Below are positions 53,398 to 62,820 of a stretch of DNA of 64,000 nucleotides, piece by piece (the first letter of the stretch is position 1; the number at the start of each line of letters is the position of its first letter). The notes beneath the pieces are model-generated. The model saw nothing but the letters and a program-made list of their open reading frames with translations, had not been told where the DNA came from and made no database searches. The stretch lies in contig NZ_KB899387.1 of assembly GCF_000378185.1 (NCBI RefSeq), positions 62,001 through 126,000 of the forward strand, given 5' to 3'. The DNA is from Salinimonas chungwhensis DSM 16280. GTDB lineage: Bacteria > Pseudomonadota > Gammaproteobacteria > Enterobacterales > Alteromonadaceae. A program made the translations under genes and the position numbers.

Positions 53398-53754
53398 TTA
53401 CAAAGAAGGCATGTAAGTGAAAGTAACAGCTGTCATTGTAGTACCAGTAACAGTACCGGTAACACTGGTTACAGTATTAGTTGTGCCAACACAGAAACCG
53501 TCAGAGTTTATCTCGTCGTCGCCGTTACATGTTGGAGTCGGCTCTACCGGATCTTCAATGACGTCGCTTGAACCACGGTTGTTACTAATTACTGCCGCGG
53601 CGATACCCGCTGCAACAACACCTGTTGCGATAGTGCTAGTTGCAATACCGCCTGTAGCAGATTCACCAGAAGTGTTTCCGCCAGCCTGATCCTGAGCTGT
53701 AGCAGAAAAAGCTAAGCTAGCACCAATTAATAATGAAACTAATGACTTTTTCAT
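53398..53754 (-). CDS. yjbE: YjbE-like small secreted protein
   Basis: A 118-residue protein with signal MKKSLVSLLIGASLAFSATAQ and a low-complexity mature part: GGNTSGESATGG, GVVAAGIAAAV, NRGSSDVIEDPVEPTPTC and Thr/Val-rich TNTVTSVTGTVTGTT. That composition and the location fit YjbE/GfcA. AAGGA lies 7 bases before the ATG at 53754. An in-frame ATG 168 bases upstream would disrupt the signal peptide. First gene of the locus, followed by a terminator. Confidence 0.75.
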   Translation of the reverse strand: MKKSLVSLLIGASLAFSATAQDQAGGNTSGESATGGIATSTIATGVVAAGIAAAVISNNRGSSDVIEDPVEPTPTCNGDDEINSDGFCVGTTNTVTSVTGTVTGTTMTAVTFTYMPSL

Positions 53755-53918
53755 AATGGTCCTTACAAATATCCATTGACTCATTATGTTAAAGCATTTG
53801 ATCGATGCTGACCATACTTTAAACAATAATTCGTCGTAATTATCAAAAATCCGTCCCCAGCCGTTATAAAAAAGCCGGTCAGAATTTGACGCACTGCCAG
53901 TATAGCTGGGGTTCTTTA

Positions 53919-54593
53919 TCACATCAATCCTTGCTGCGATAAAGACACCACATATCCCTGGCCAACAATAAAATGATCCAGCACGCTTATATCCACCAGC
54001 GCCATGGCTGCCTTGATTTCTTTGGTCAACGCAATATCAGCACTGCTGGGATCCGCGATCCCGGACGGGTGATTATGCACTAAAATGATCGCAGCGGCAT
54101 TGTCTTTTAACGCTTGTTTCAATAATTCCCGCGGATAAACTGCGGCACTGTCTATCGTGCCGCTGAACATTCGTCGAAAAGCAATAAGCCGATGCTGACT
54201 ATCGAGCATCAATACCGCAAATATTTCTTGCTCTGCGGTCATCAATTGCGCCCGCAAATAACGACTTACCTGCGTTACATCACTTAATACGTTTTTTTGC
54301 GTCAATGGTTCTTCATACATACGCTTAACCAGTTCTTTAGCAGCCTGCATCTGACAATACCGGACGACCCCTACCCCGGGCACCGCACAAAATGTATCCA
54401 CATCGGCATTGAGTAAGCGCCCTAATGTGGCAAACTCTTTAAGCAGATAGTGGGAAAGCTCTGTCACGCTGTGCTTTTGTGTACCATTGCTTAATAGTAC
54501 CGCCAACAGCTCTGTATTCGACAACTGCTCGGCCCCTCGCTGCAACAGCTTTTCCCGTGGCTGGTCACTTAGCGGCCAGATGGCAATGGTCAT
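53919..54593 (-). CDS. radC: RadC family JAB/MPN protein
   Basis: A metalloprotease-fold protein of unknown exact function, formerly linked to DNA repair. The 224 residues begin MTIAIWPLSDQPREKLLQRG at 54593 (GGGAG 8-10 bases upstream); an ATG 84 bases earlier gives an unlikely basic extension. N-terminal helix-hairpin-helix region (LLNADVDTFCAVPGVGVVRYC), then the JAMM motif LVHNHPSGIADPSSAD. It precedes coaBC on the opposite strand. Confidence 0.93.
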   Translation of the reverse strand: MTIAIWPLSDQPREKLLQRGAEQLSNTELLAVLLSNGTQKHSVTELSHYLLKEFATLGRLLNADVDTFCAVPGVGVVRYCQMQAAKELVKRMYEEPLTQKNVLSDVTQVSRYLRAQLMTAEQEIFAVLMLDSQHRLIAFRRMFSGTIDSAAVYPRELLKQALKDNAAAIILVHNHPSGIADPSSADIALTKEIKAAMALVDISVLDHFIVGQGYVVSLSQQGLM

Positions 54594-54743
54594 GATTGTT
54601 CTCCCAAATTGTTTCTTTATAACCAGCCCGATGGCGCGTGGGAACTGATCCTTGAACAGGTTTTCAGCACGCGGCAAAATCTACCGATTGAAGCGTGTCC
54701 GTGATAGGCTTACGCCATTACTGGCCTACAGTTGCTTACACTT

Positions 54744-55958
54744 ATGCATTTATCAGGAAAAAATGTTTTGCTGGGTATCAGTGGTGGAATTGCCGCTTAC
54801 AAAACCCCGGATTTGGTCCGCAAACTGACTGCATCAGGCGCCAATGTCCGAGTGGTGATGACCGATTCTGCCAGCGCTTTTGTCAGCGCAATGGCGTTAC
54901 AAGCGGTATCCGGGAACCCGGTTCATAACTCCCTGTTAGATCCAGCCGCCGAAGCCGCAATGGGGCATATTGAGCTGGCCAAATGGGCAGATATTTTGCT
55001 GATTGCCCCTGCTACCGCCAATGTAATGGCAAAACTGGCCTGTGGCCTGGCAGATGATCTACTCACTACATTATTTTTAGCCACTAAAGCAGACGTCTAT
55101 CTTGCGCCGGCTATGAATCAACAGATGTGGGCCGCCCATGCTACGCAGCGTAACCTGACTATGCTTGAAAATATGCAGGTAACTATTATAGGCCCGGCGG
55201 CGGGTGAGCAGGCTTGTGGTGATGTAGGCGCCGGCCGGATGACTGAACCCCAGGAGATTGTTGAACACATTCATGGCGTCAAAGCAGGCGAGCAGGCTGC
55301 TAACCTGGCCGGTAAAACCGTTATGATCACTGCCGGACCTACACAGGAGTCGTTAGATCCGGTTCGTTATATCTCTAATCACAGTTCAGGAAAAATGGGC
55401 TACGCTGTCGCGCTGGCAGCAGTCGAGGCCGGCGCCGACGTGATTTTGGTAAGTGGCCCGGTTACGCTGCCTGCGCCAGTGGGTGTAAAGATCGACTATG
55501 TCACTACAGCGCAGCAAATGCATGATGTTGTTATGGCGCAAATTGACCTCGTAGATATCTTTATCGGTACCGCAGCAGTAGCGGATTACCGTGCAAAAGT
55601 ATTAAAAGATAATAAGATAAAGAAAAAGGGTGAAGAGTTAACGCTTACTTTTGTTAAAAACCCTGATATTCTTAAAAACGTAGCAGCGCTTTCTGATGCC
55701 CCATTTACCGTAGGCTTTGCCGCTGAAAGCCAGGATGTGGAGCATTACGCCAGATCTAAACTAAAAAACAAAAAGCTGGCGATGATTGCTGCCAACAATA
55801 TAACCACCAGCGGACTGGGTTTTAATAGTGATAAAAATGCTCTGCATGTGTTTTGGGAAAACGGAGACAGGCAACTTGGCCCCGCCCCAAAAAAATTGCT
55901 GGCCCAGGAGTTGTTAGCGCTGATTAGTGAGCATTATAAAAATAAAATATCAAACTGA
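54744..55958 (+). CDS. coaBC: Bifunctional CoaBC (PPC decarboxylase / PPC synthetase)
   Basis: Two steps of coenzyme A synthesis. The 404 residues start with CoaC (LLGISGGIAAYKTPDLVRKL, flavin site; LAPAMNQQMW; GEQACGDVGAGRM with the active Cys) and end with CoaB (MITAGPTQESLDPVRYISNHSSG, KIKKKGEELTLTFVKNPDIL). The ATG at 54744 is preferred to a TTG 12 bases before it. slmA follows after 101 bases; the dut gene normally found between them is absent. Confidence 0.96.
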   Translation: MHLSGKNVLLGISGGIAAYKTPDLVRKLTASGANVRVVMTDSASAFVSAMALQAVSGNPVHNSLLDPAAEAAMGHIELAKWADILLIAPATANVMAKLACGLADDLLTTLFLATKADVYLAPAMNQQMWAAHATQRNLTMLENMQVTIIGPAAGEQACGDVGAGRMTEPQEIVEHIHGVKAGEQAANLAGKTVMITAGPTQESLDPVRYISNHSSGKMGYAVALAAVEAGADVILVSGPVTLPAPVGVKIDYVTTAQQMHDVVMAQIDLVDIFIGTAAVADYRAKVLKDNKIKKKGEELTLTFVKNPDILKNVAALSDAPFTVGFAAESQDVEHYARSKLKNKKLAMIAANNITTSGLGFNSDKNALHVFWENGDRQLGPAPKKLLAQELLALISEHYKNKISN

Positions 55959-56059
55959 CTAACAGTTGGCCGATAACAAACACTCTAAAGAGATCCTGGC
56001 TATTAGCCGTATTTTACAAGGAACGGGCGCAAGCCCAAAGCTGAGGAATTACACGCGTT

Positions 56060-56647
56060 ATGCCTGCTGTTAAAAAGACCAATCGTCGTGCTCAAATCCT
56101 TCAGGCACTGGCCGGAATGCTCGAAAGTAATCCCGGCCAGCGTATTACAACTGCCAAGCTAGCGGAAAAGGTAGGCGTATCTGAAGCCGCGCTCTACCGC
56201 CACTTTCCCAGCAAAGCGCGGATGTTTGAAGGCCTGATTGATTTTATTGAGGAAACTCTGTTTTCCCGGATTAATAAGATTCTGAATGAAGAAAAGGATT
56301 CGCTGGCTCGGTGTCAGATGATTTTGCATTTACTGCTTGGATTTGCTGAAAAAAATCCAGGTATCAGCCGTATTTTAAATGGCGATGCTTTGCAGGGGGA
56401 GCAGGATCGTCTGCGGGCCCGGATTGCCAAACTGTTTGAGCGTTTGGAAACCCAGTTCAAACAGGTTTTACGCGAGCGCAAACTTCGTGAGGGCCGCGAT
56501 TTATCGGCTGATGAAGCCGTTCTGGCTAACCTTTTTGTATGTTACGTAGACGGCAGAATCAATATGTTCATACGCAGCGGTTTTACCCGCAAGCCTACAG
56601 AACAGTTCTCTGATCATTGGTCTTACTATCGGCAGTCATTTCTTTAA
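56060..56647 (+). CDS. slmA: Nucleoid occlusion factor SlmA
   Basis: A TetR-type DNA-binding protein that blocks FtsZ ring formation over the nucleoid. The helix-turn-helix is [31 protein letters not shown] (about 33-63). 195 residues, close to the E. coli protein (198). Its location behind coaBC is the conserved one. Confidence 0.95.
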   Translation: MPAVKKTNRRAQILQALAGMLESNPGQRITTAKLAEKVGVSEAALYRHFPSKARMFEGLIDFIEETLFSRINKILNEEKDSLARCQMILHLLLGFAEKNPGISRILNGDALQGEQDRLRARIAKLFERLETQFKQVLRERKLREGRDLSADEAVLANLFVCYVDGRINMFIRSGFTRKPTEQFSDHWSYYRQSFL

Positions 56648-56650
56648 CCA

Positions 56651-56681
56651 AAAAAAGCGCTCTGTCTGAAGCGCTTTTTTT
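56651..56681. terminator. Bidirectional terminator between slmA and the capsule-type gene
   Basis: AAAAAGCGCT ... AGCGCTTTTT with A and T tracts on both sides; usable by slmA on the + strand and by the opposing gene on the - strand. Confidence 0.85.
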
Positions 56682-56699
56682 CGGCGGCCTGACACTGCA

Positions 56700-57890
56700 T
56701 TAATTTTTGGCCTGAAGTTTTTGCCTGCGCAGAGAATCAGACAACGTATCTTTTTGTAGCAGGCGCTTAGTTAATGCATCCACATGTTTATGGTCGATAT
56801 TTTTCCATGAGGATGGAATCGTATAATGATCATGCATGAAATTCAGAAAACCGCATTTAATTTTCGGATCAGCACAGGGTTGATCTGGATGATTAAATAC
56901 TTCTATCATCTGTTCTTCAGATTTGACTTGTTTGCTCACCCCTTCTATCCCATAACATGCTTTGCCCAGTACTATTACGGGTTTGCCTAATAACAACGCC
57001 TCAAGACCGACGGTTGAATTAATTGTCATTACTGCGCAAGCCTGCTCAATAAGTTTTTGGGTATTGCATTGATTTGCAAATAAAATACGCTTATTTTGAT
57101 GATGCAAATTATCGTGTCGAACAGGCTCAGAAGGATGCTCTTTAATTACCACATATAAATGTGGATCGTTGACCTGCTCCAGAACATTAGATATGTGCCA
57201 GTACAGCTGACGCATGTTCCTAATCCAGGGGGAGTTTGAAATAATCTGGCTATCAGTTTCAACCTGAAAGGGTACAAAAATATACCGTTTGGGCAGCGAG
57301 TCAGATGATAAGCCTTCGGCTTTGTCTCGCACTGGTTTGCGTGCCACTAATTCCTGAGGTAGCGGTTTCTGGTCATAAAACTGAAGATAAAACTCTCCGA
57401 TTCTGGGTAATGAATTTAGACAGTTTACCCCTGACCAGTCACAGGTTGTGGTGTGTGGTAATAAACCATTTTCAAAATAAACAATTTCTTTGCCCAATAT
57501 TTTTGCTGCTTCAGCAATAGCCGAGCTGGGTAGCTTTTGCCCATTCCACACGCCAACCACATCGGCGTTTGCTTCATCAATCAACGCCGCACTTTTTACC
57601 ACTTCAAGCTTAGTCAGAAAGTGACTTATACGCTTAAATACAGGCCATAAAAACGACTTATATAATTTGGGATGCTTACGAGATTTTTTAATAAGGTGAG
57701 GATGTAAGAGGGTTTCTATATCGGCATTTTGCGTAATATTCAGATAGCGCAAAAAACCTGGTCTGAAAAGCTCTCTGTTCAGTTTGATGACAGTAACATT
57801 AAGCGAAGACGCGTCCGCGAACGCTTTGAAATAGTTAATATGAGAGCTACCTCTGGCAATAAAAACAAACTTTTTATGCTGCTTTCTCAA
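56700..57890 (-). CDS. Capsule polysaccharide biosynthesis (KpsC/KpsS-like) protein
   Basis: A 396-residue protein with the Capsule_synth pattern: VFIARGSSHINYFKAFAD, FENGLLPHTTTCDWSGVN, YIFVPFQVETDSQI, VVIKEHPSEP and NSTVGLEALLLGKPVIVLGKACY. The family includes Kdo glycosyltransferases acting on capsule lipid anchors. No other capsule gene is beside it, so it may decorate LPS or another surface glycan. The coding sequence is more AT-rich than its neighbours, hinting at transfer. Confidence 0.82.
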   Translation of the reverse strand: MRKQHKKFVFIARGSSHINYFKAFADASSLNVTVIKLNRELFRPGFLRYLNITQNADIETLLHPHLIKKSRKHPKLYKSFLWPVFKRISHFLTKLEVVKSAALIDEANADVVGVWNGQKLPSSAIAEAAKILGKEIVYFENGLLPHTTTCDWSGVNCLNSLPRIGEFYLQFYDQKPLPQELVARKPVRDKAEGLSSDSLPKRYIFVPFQVETDSQIISNSPWIRNMRQLYWHISNVLEQVNDPHLYVVIKEHPSEPVRHDNLHHQNKRILFANQCNTQKLIEQACAVMTINSTVGLEALLLGKPVIVLGKACYGIEGVSKQVKSEEQMIEVFNHPDQPCADPKIKCGFLNFMHDHYTIPSSWKNIDHKHVDALTKRLLQKDTLSDSLRRQKLQAKN

Positions 57891-58061
57891 TCACATCTCT
57901 CCTTCACTTTACCTGGAACTCTGCTTATAATTTTTATTCAGATATCCATAAGTTGTATACTATACAAGAATAATCTTAAGAGTGTACAAACTCATCCAAC
58001 TTTATTGTTATCAAGAGGTTCGATGTAAGGGTTAACACTATATAACATGGTGGTTACAAAA

Positions 58062-58084
58062 AAAGCAGCGCAAAGCGCTGCTTT
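58062..58084 (-). terminator. Terminator of the M28 peptidase gene
   Basis: Perfect 10-bp stem (58062-58071 with 58075-58084) around AAA; on the minus strand it runs into seven T. Confidence 0.85.
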
Positions 58085-58128
58085 CTAACGAGGTTCTGCG
58101 TATTAATTAATACGATTAAACGCCTTTC

Positions 58129-59763
58129 TTATTTACCAAACGTGGTGCCAAAAAAGTCACCATCATTCCACGTTGGTGCTTTTTCCTGCGTTGCCAGGGT
58201 AAAGCCAATCTGCGCATTTACTTCTGCAAACGTACGTGCTGCATCCCAGTTAAAGTTCTGATTGGTATCATCGCTGGGCATATGATAGTGCGTTGATAAA
58301 AACTGACCAAATACCTTCGAGCCGTCAACTTCTGGATCTTTAGATTTCAAACCGGGAACCAGGAATACTGACGGGACGCCCTGCTTAACAAATGCATAAT
58401 GATCAGAGCGTGTAAACAGTGCCTGCTCTGGCCATGGATCAGGGCTCAACTCAATACCGGCATTGTTAGCCGCTTCAGTGACCGACGCTTTCATATCACT
58501 GTGGCTGGCGCCAAATGCAATAACATCTGCAAACTCGTAGGTGAGAATCGGCATGTCCAGATTTACATTGGCCACCATCTTATCAACCGGCACAGTGGGA
58601 TTATGCGCAAAGTAATCTGCACCCAATAAGCCTTTCTCTTCACCGGTTACAGAGACAAACAAAATAGAGCGTTTAGGTTTATTTTCCATTTGGCTGAACA
58701 GACGTGCTGTTTCCAACATAACAGCCGTACCGGAGGCATTATCCATAGCGCCATTATTGATATTGTCTTTTTTGACTGTTTTGGCAAAGCCAATGTGATC
58801 GGAGTGAGCAGAAAAAACCACATACTCATCTTTTAACTCAGGATCTGAGCCTTCCACTGCGGCCACCACGTTCGGGCTGGTGATTTGAGAGTGCTTGCTT
58901 TGCTTTTGCAGAGAAATTTCACCCGGGATAGCAAACCCTGGCGGCGTTTCGTCTTTTTCAAGCATCGCATAGATTTCGTCCAGACTCATTTCGGCATTGT
59001 CGAATAATTGACGCGCCGCGCCTTCACTTAAAAAAGCAGACCCTTTTAATTGCTCAAACGTATTCGCCGGCTTATCGTTTTCGTCCAGCCAAGCCAGACG
59101 CGGTGTGTGGATATAGCTTAAACGGCTTTGATAGGGACGCACTTTTTCTGCTGTGGGGGTGGTCACTGAAATCATACCAATGGCGCCATTATCGATAGCA
59201 TACTGCGCTTTCTGACTACCAGAGGCGAGGTGAGCGCCCATTTCACTGGGAAATGATTTTGGCTTACCTGACAAAATCACTACAATTTTGCCTTCTACAT
59301 CGATATCTTTATAGTCATTGTGCTCCAGCTCGTCAGCAATGATGCCGTAGCCGGCAAAGACCATTTTACCTTTAAGGCTTGATTGAGTATCAAGTAAATC
59401 CGGACCGGTAAGGTATTCTTTTGGATATTTAAGCTCAGTTTCACCTTTATCTGTGGTTAACGTTAAGCTCGGAGATTCCTGGACCAGAGTCGCTTTTCTG
59501 AAATCTACAGCTTGCATGTAGCCATCGGTGCCCATAGGCTTAAGACCGTACTTGGCAAATTCTGTAGCAATATAGAGCGCAGCTATATCGTGACCACGGG
59601 AGCCGGTATCACGGCCTTCAAGCAAGTCATCGGCTAAAAAAAACAGATGGGATTTGATTCGATTAGTGTCGGGGGAAAAAGCAACATCTTGCTGCTTATC
59701 CTGGGCCAGTGAGACTGTGCTCAGGGCAGAAACCATGGCACCAATAATTATTTTTTTCATCAT
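58129..59763 (-). CDS. Secreted M28 family zinc peptidase with PA domain
   Basis: Probably an aminopeptidase in the periplasm or medium. Signal MMKKIIIGAMVSALSTVSLA; the ATG pair at 59763/59760 starts it, since a longer ATG at 59847 would bury the signal. A PA-type insert (about 120-260, KGKMVFAGYGIIADELEHNDY) comes before the peptidase domain. Zinc ligands are visible in SAHSDHIGF (His), GAMDNASGTAVM (Asp), VTGEEKGLLGADYF (Glu pair) and later TRSDHYAFVKQGVPS. Stands alone. Confidence 0.9.
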   Translation of the reverse strand: MMKKIIIGAMVSALSTVSLAQDKQQDVAFSPDTNRIKSHLFFLADDLLEGRDTGSRGHDIAALYIATEFAKYGLKPMGTDGYMQAVDFRKATLVQESPSLTLTTDKGETELKYPKEYLTGPDLLDTQSSLKGKMVFAGYGIIADELEHNDYKDIDVEGKIVVILSGKPKSFPSEMGAHLASGSQKAQYAIDNGAIGMISVTTPTAEKVRPYQSRLSYIHTPRLAWLDENDKPANTFEQLKGSAFLSEGAARQLFDNAEMSLDEIYAMLEKDETPPGFAIPGEISLQKQSKHSQITSPNVVAAVEGSDPELKDEYVVFSAHSDHIGFAKTVKKDNINNGAMDNASGTAVMLETARLFSQMENKPKRSILFVSVTGEEKGLLGADYFAHNPTVPVDKMVANVNLDMPILTYEFADVIAFGASHSDMKASVTEAANNAGIELSPDPWPEQALFTRSDHYAFVKQGVPSVFLVPGLKSKDPEVDGSKVFGQFLSTHYHMPSDDTNQNFNWDAARTFAEVNAQIGFTLATQEKAPTWNDGDFFGTTFGK

Positions 59764-60005
59764 AGTCGTTAGGTATTTTCGTCTTATTAAGAATGAGTAT
59801 GGTATATCAGCCAGATAAAATGACCAGTGTTGTCGCCCATCCTTCATCTGACATGGGTGTAAACTGATGGATTATTTACTGACAGGATGGAGCATTGTTG
59901 ATTTATGCTACGTCAGCCAGTTAAAGATGATCACTGGCTTAATTACGTGAAATTTTTCAAACCATCCCCATTTAATTAGTCTGTTTAAATTGCATGTCAT
60001 AGATT

Positions 60006-60332
60006 ATGAGTAGTACCGACCTTTTATACAAAGTACAGTTTGTCAGCAATGGTGAGCGTTACGAAGTGTATGTTAAAGAAATTAGTCAGGGCAGCCTCTT
60101 TGGCTTTATAGAAATTGGTGATTTTGTCTGGGACACTCACACCGGTATTGTTGTGGATCCTAGTCATGAGAAGCTTAAGGCTGAATTCTCTGATGTGACA
60201 AGCACCTATGTTCCCATGCATAATGTGTTGCGAATAGATGCTGTAAAAAAGCAGGGAAGTGCCAGTATTACCCGACTGTCAGATAAAGTTACCGCATTTC
60301 CCGGACCTATCTATACACCAAAAAAAGATTAA
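60006..60332 (+). CDS. DUF1820 family protein
   Basis: A 108-residue cytoplasmic protein with the family pattern YKVQFVSNGERYEVYVKEISQGSLFGFIEIGDFVW and VPMHNVLRIDAV. Function unknown in the family. It precedes the DUF885 gene by 44 bases. Confidence 0.88.
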   Translation: MSSTDLLYKVQFVSNGERYEVYVKEISQGSLFGFIEIGDFVWDTHTGIVVDPSHEKLKAEFSDVTSTYVPMHNVLRIDAVKKQGSASITRLSDKVTAFPGPIYTPKKD

Positions 60333-60376
60333 ACTGAGCCGGCGTATTCCGGTTCAGGCAACTGCGGAATACGTCT

Positions 60377-62110
60377 ATGCAAGCTTTCTATACTGTTACA
60401 CGCTTAGTTCTTCTGTCTTTCTGTCTGGTTACTCCGGTTTCCCTGGCACAGCAAAGCGAAGATGCGCGTCTAAAAGCACTCACTGAGACCATCTGGGAAT
60501 ATGAATCAAAACTCGACGAAACCGTGCCGGCAGACATTTCCCCAGACGCATTGGCCAGCCAGCATAAGCAATTTTCAGATTACTTAGCGCAGCTTGAAAA
60601 AATTAATAAAGACACATTATCAGAGGCATCGCGGATCACGCTGCTGATGCAGCAGTACCGGCTCAATAATCAGGTTGATCAATATAAATTTGGCGCCTAT
60701 AAAGTGCCCATTACCTCTGAGTATGGTTTTCACAACGCCCTGGCTGCCCTGCCCGGTCAGATGAACTTCCAAAATGTTGAAGATTACCAGGCATATCTAA
60801 AACAGTTAAAAGGTATTCAGGCCTATGTAGATCAGCAAATTGCTTATATGCAACAAGGGCTTGAAGAAAACTACACCCAGCCTCGTGCAGTCCTGGAAGG
60901 CTATGAAAAAAGTATTCAGCCGCTCATCGTTGATACTCCCGAACAAAGCAGCTTTTATGCACCCTTTAAGGCCATGTCACGCTTTGTGTCACCGCAACGC
61001 CAGCAATCTCTGCAGGCCCAGGCCCAAAACATTATTGAAAATCAGGTGACACCGGCATTTCAGCGTTTTTATACGTTTATGACTGATACCTATATTCCCG
61101 GGGCACGCCAGGATATCGCCGCAAAAAGTTGGCCTAATGGTGAGGCGTATTACCAAAACAGAATTGAACACTACACGACCACGCAAATGACGGCTCAGGA
61201 GATTCACCAGCTTGGCATAAGTGAGGTAAAGCGCATTCGTAAGCAAATGAAAGCAATTGTGGAAGAGGTTGAATTTGATGGTGATGTAGATGCATTCATA
61301 CATTTTTTGCGTACCGATGAGCAATTTTATGCTGATTCAGCAGAGGCTTTACTCAAGGAAGCTGCATTTATCGCCAAAAAGGCCGATGCTCAGTTGCCCC
61401 GGTTTTTTGAGAAAATCCCCCGCAAACCATATGGTGTAGCGCCCGTTCCTGAAGATATCGCACCTAAATATACGACTGGCCGTTATATTCATGCCAGCGG
61501 TGACACCCAGGCGGCTTACTATTGGGTCAATACTTATGCGCTGGATAAGCGGCCACTTTATGCTCTGCCTGCCCTCACGCTGCATGAAGCCGTGCCAGGC
61601 CACCATCTACAGATTTCGCTGGCTGGAGAAATGACTGACCTGCCCCCGGTCAGACAGAAAACTTACATCTCCGCTTTTGGCGAAGGCTGGGGCTTATACT
61701 CAGAATTTTTAGGAATTGATATGGGCATATATGAAACCCCCTATGACCACTTTGGCCGCCTAAGCTATGAAATGTGGCGGGCTTGCCGCCTGGTGGTTGA
61801 TACGGGCATGCATATGTTCGGTTGGAGCCGCCAAAAAGCCATTAATTATATGATGAAAAATACTGCCTTGTCTGAGCACAATATTAAAACTGAAGTAGAT
61901 CGATACATCTCATGGCCGGCCCAGGCTTTATCCTATAAAATCGGCGAGATAAAAATAAAAGCGCTGCGTGAGAAAGCAGAAAACGCATTGGGCGAAGATT
62001 TTAACATTCGTCAGTTTCACTCCGCAGTTCTGGAACACGGTTCTGTACCTTTGTTTATTCTCGAACAAAATATCGAACGCTTCATCCAGGAACAACAAGC
62101 AGGAAAATAG
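60377..62110 (+). CDS. Secreted DUF885 zinc peptidase-like protein
   Basis: A 577-residue protein with signal (RLVLLSFCLVTPVSLA). The metal-binding HEAVPGHHLQ, FGEGWGLYSE and the later Glu/His residues are those of the DUF885 family, a metallopeptidase-like group with helical architecture. Substrate unknown; probably periplasmic. The next gene starts 2 bases after its stop, so both are co-transcribed. Confidence 0.88.
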   Translation: MQAFYTVTRLVLLSFCLVTPVSLAQQSEDARLKALTETIWEYESKLDETVPADISPDALASQHKQFSDYLAQLEKINKDTLSEASRITLLMQQYRLNNQVDQYKFGAYKVPITSEYGFHNALAALPGQMNFQNVEDYQAYLKQLKGIQAYVDQQIAYMQQGLEENYTQPRAVLEGYEKSIQPLIVDTPEQSSFYAPFKAMSRFVSPQRQQSLQAQAQNIIENQVTPAFQRFYTFMTDTYIPGARQDIAAKSWPNGEAYYQNRIEHYTTTQMTAQEIHQLGISEVKRIRKQMKAIVEEVEFDGDVDAFIHFLRTDEQFYADSAEALLKEAAFIAKKADAQLPRFFEKIPRKPYGVAPVPEDIAPKYTTGRYIHASGDTQAAYYWVNTYALDKRPLYALPALTLHEAVPGHHLQISLAGEMTDLPPVRQKTYISAFGEGWGLYSEFLGIDMGIYETPYDHFGRLSYEMWRACRLVVDTGMHMFGWSRQKAINYMMKNTALSEHNIKTEVDRYISWPAQALSYKIGEIKIKALREKAENALGEDFNIRQFHSAVLEHGSVPLFILEQNIERFIQEQQAGK

Positions 62111-62112
62111 TC

Positions 62113-62622
62113 ATGATCGCCTTTACCATTGTGGGGATACTGGTCCTTATTCTCATCTATTTTGTGATTCGTTCACAGACACTGCAACGGGAAGCTTCAG
62201 TGTCTAAACATGCCGCAAAAACAACGAGCAAGCGTTTGAAGGATGCGTATTCTGGTTTGATTCTGGTATGTACTGATTTACAAAAAGTCTATCTGGAACG
62301 GGTTGAGTCAGCATACCAGAAGCGTCTGATCAGCGCTGAGGACCATACTGTAATGCGATTCATCATGAGTCATTTTTCCCAGATTGTGATTGATTGTTTT
62401 GAGAAGCGTCATAGTGTGGAAGAAGCTTTGAAAAATGCAGTGAAGTCTTCTGAGATATCCGAACAGGATGTCCGAGATGTCATTAAAAAACAGCCCAGCC
62501 ATCTGCGTATGGCCTGGGTTAAAAACACACCAGAGGGCTTCATGGAAGCTTGTGCCCAACTTTCTGTGCAGCCTTTAAAAGCAGCACAACCCGCAGCAGA
62601 AGACACCGCCGCTAAAGCCTGA
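62113..62622 (+). CDS. DUF2489-like membrane-anchored protein
   Basis: A 169-residue protein with one N-terminal transmembrane helix (IAFTIVGILVLILIYFVIRS) and a helical cytoplasmic part (SKRLKDAYSGLILVCTDLQ, SAEDHTVMRFIMSHFSQIVI). It resembles small DUF2489 proteins, whose function is unknown. Coupled to the DUF885 gene. Confidence 0.7.
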   Translation: MIAFTIVGILVLILIYFVIRSQTLQREASVSKHAAKTTSKRLKDAYSGLILVCTDLQKVYLERVESAYQKRLISAEDHTVMRFIMSHFSQIVIDCFEKRHSVEEALKNAVKSSEISEQDVRDVIKKQPSHLRMAWVKNTPEGFMEACAQLSVQPLKAAQPAAEDTAAKA

Positions 62623-62765
62623 CGGTAGCCTTCCATAGCCCCCTTCTTCGAATTATTATTTTTCTGATAAATTGCCCATTGCCTAATTCCATGATTTCAG
62701 AGCACTTCTTTATTTAGTAGCAATACTATGGTCGCGGCGGGCTATTCTCTTTTGCTTTGCCAATG

Positions 62766-62820
62766 TTGCAGGATGCTATAATTTACCTATAATACTGTAT
62801 ATACATACAGGTAAATTATG
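62766..62820 (+). promoter_or_regulatory. SOS (LexA) box and promoter of imuA-imuB
   Basis: TTGCAG (62766-62771), a 16-base spacer, and TATAAT (62788-62793) form the promoter. CTGTATATACATACAG (62795-62810), a full LexA operator, covers the transcription start, and the ATG is at 62818. LexA would thus keep imuAB off until DNA damage. An 11-bp inverted repeat (62778-62788 with 62809-62819) is superimposed with a different centre. Confidence 0.9.

Noticed and set aside
54594..54677. N-terminal extension of RadC
   Set aside because: The basic stretch has no family match, and GGGAG precedes the ATG at 54593.
55959..56059. A dut remnant between coaBC and slmA
   Set aside because: No dUTPase motif in any frame; the space only holds a short GGGC/GCCC hairpin and the slmA leader.
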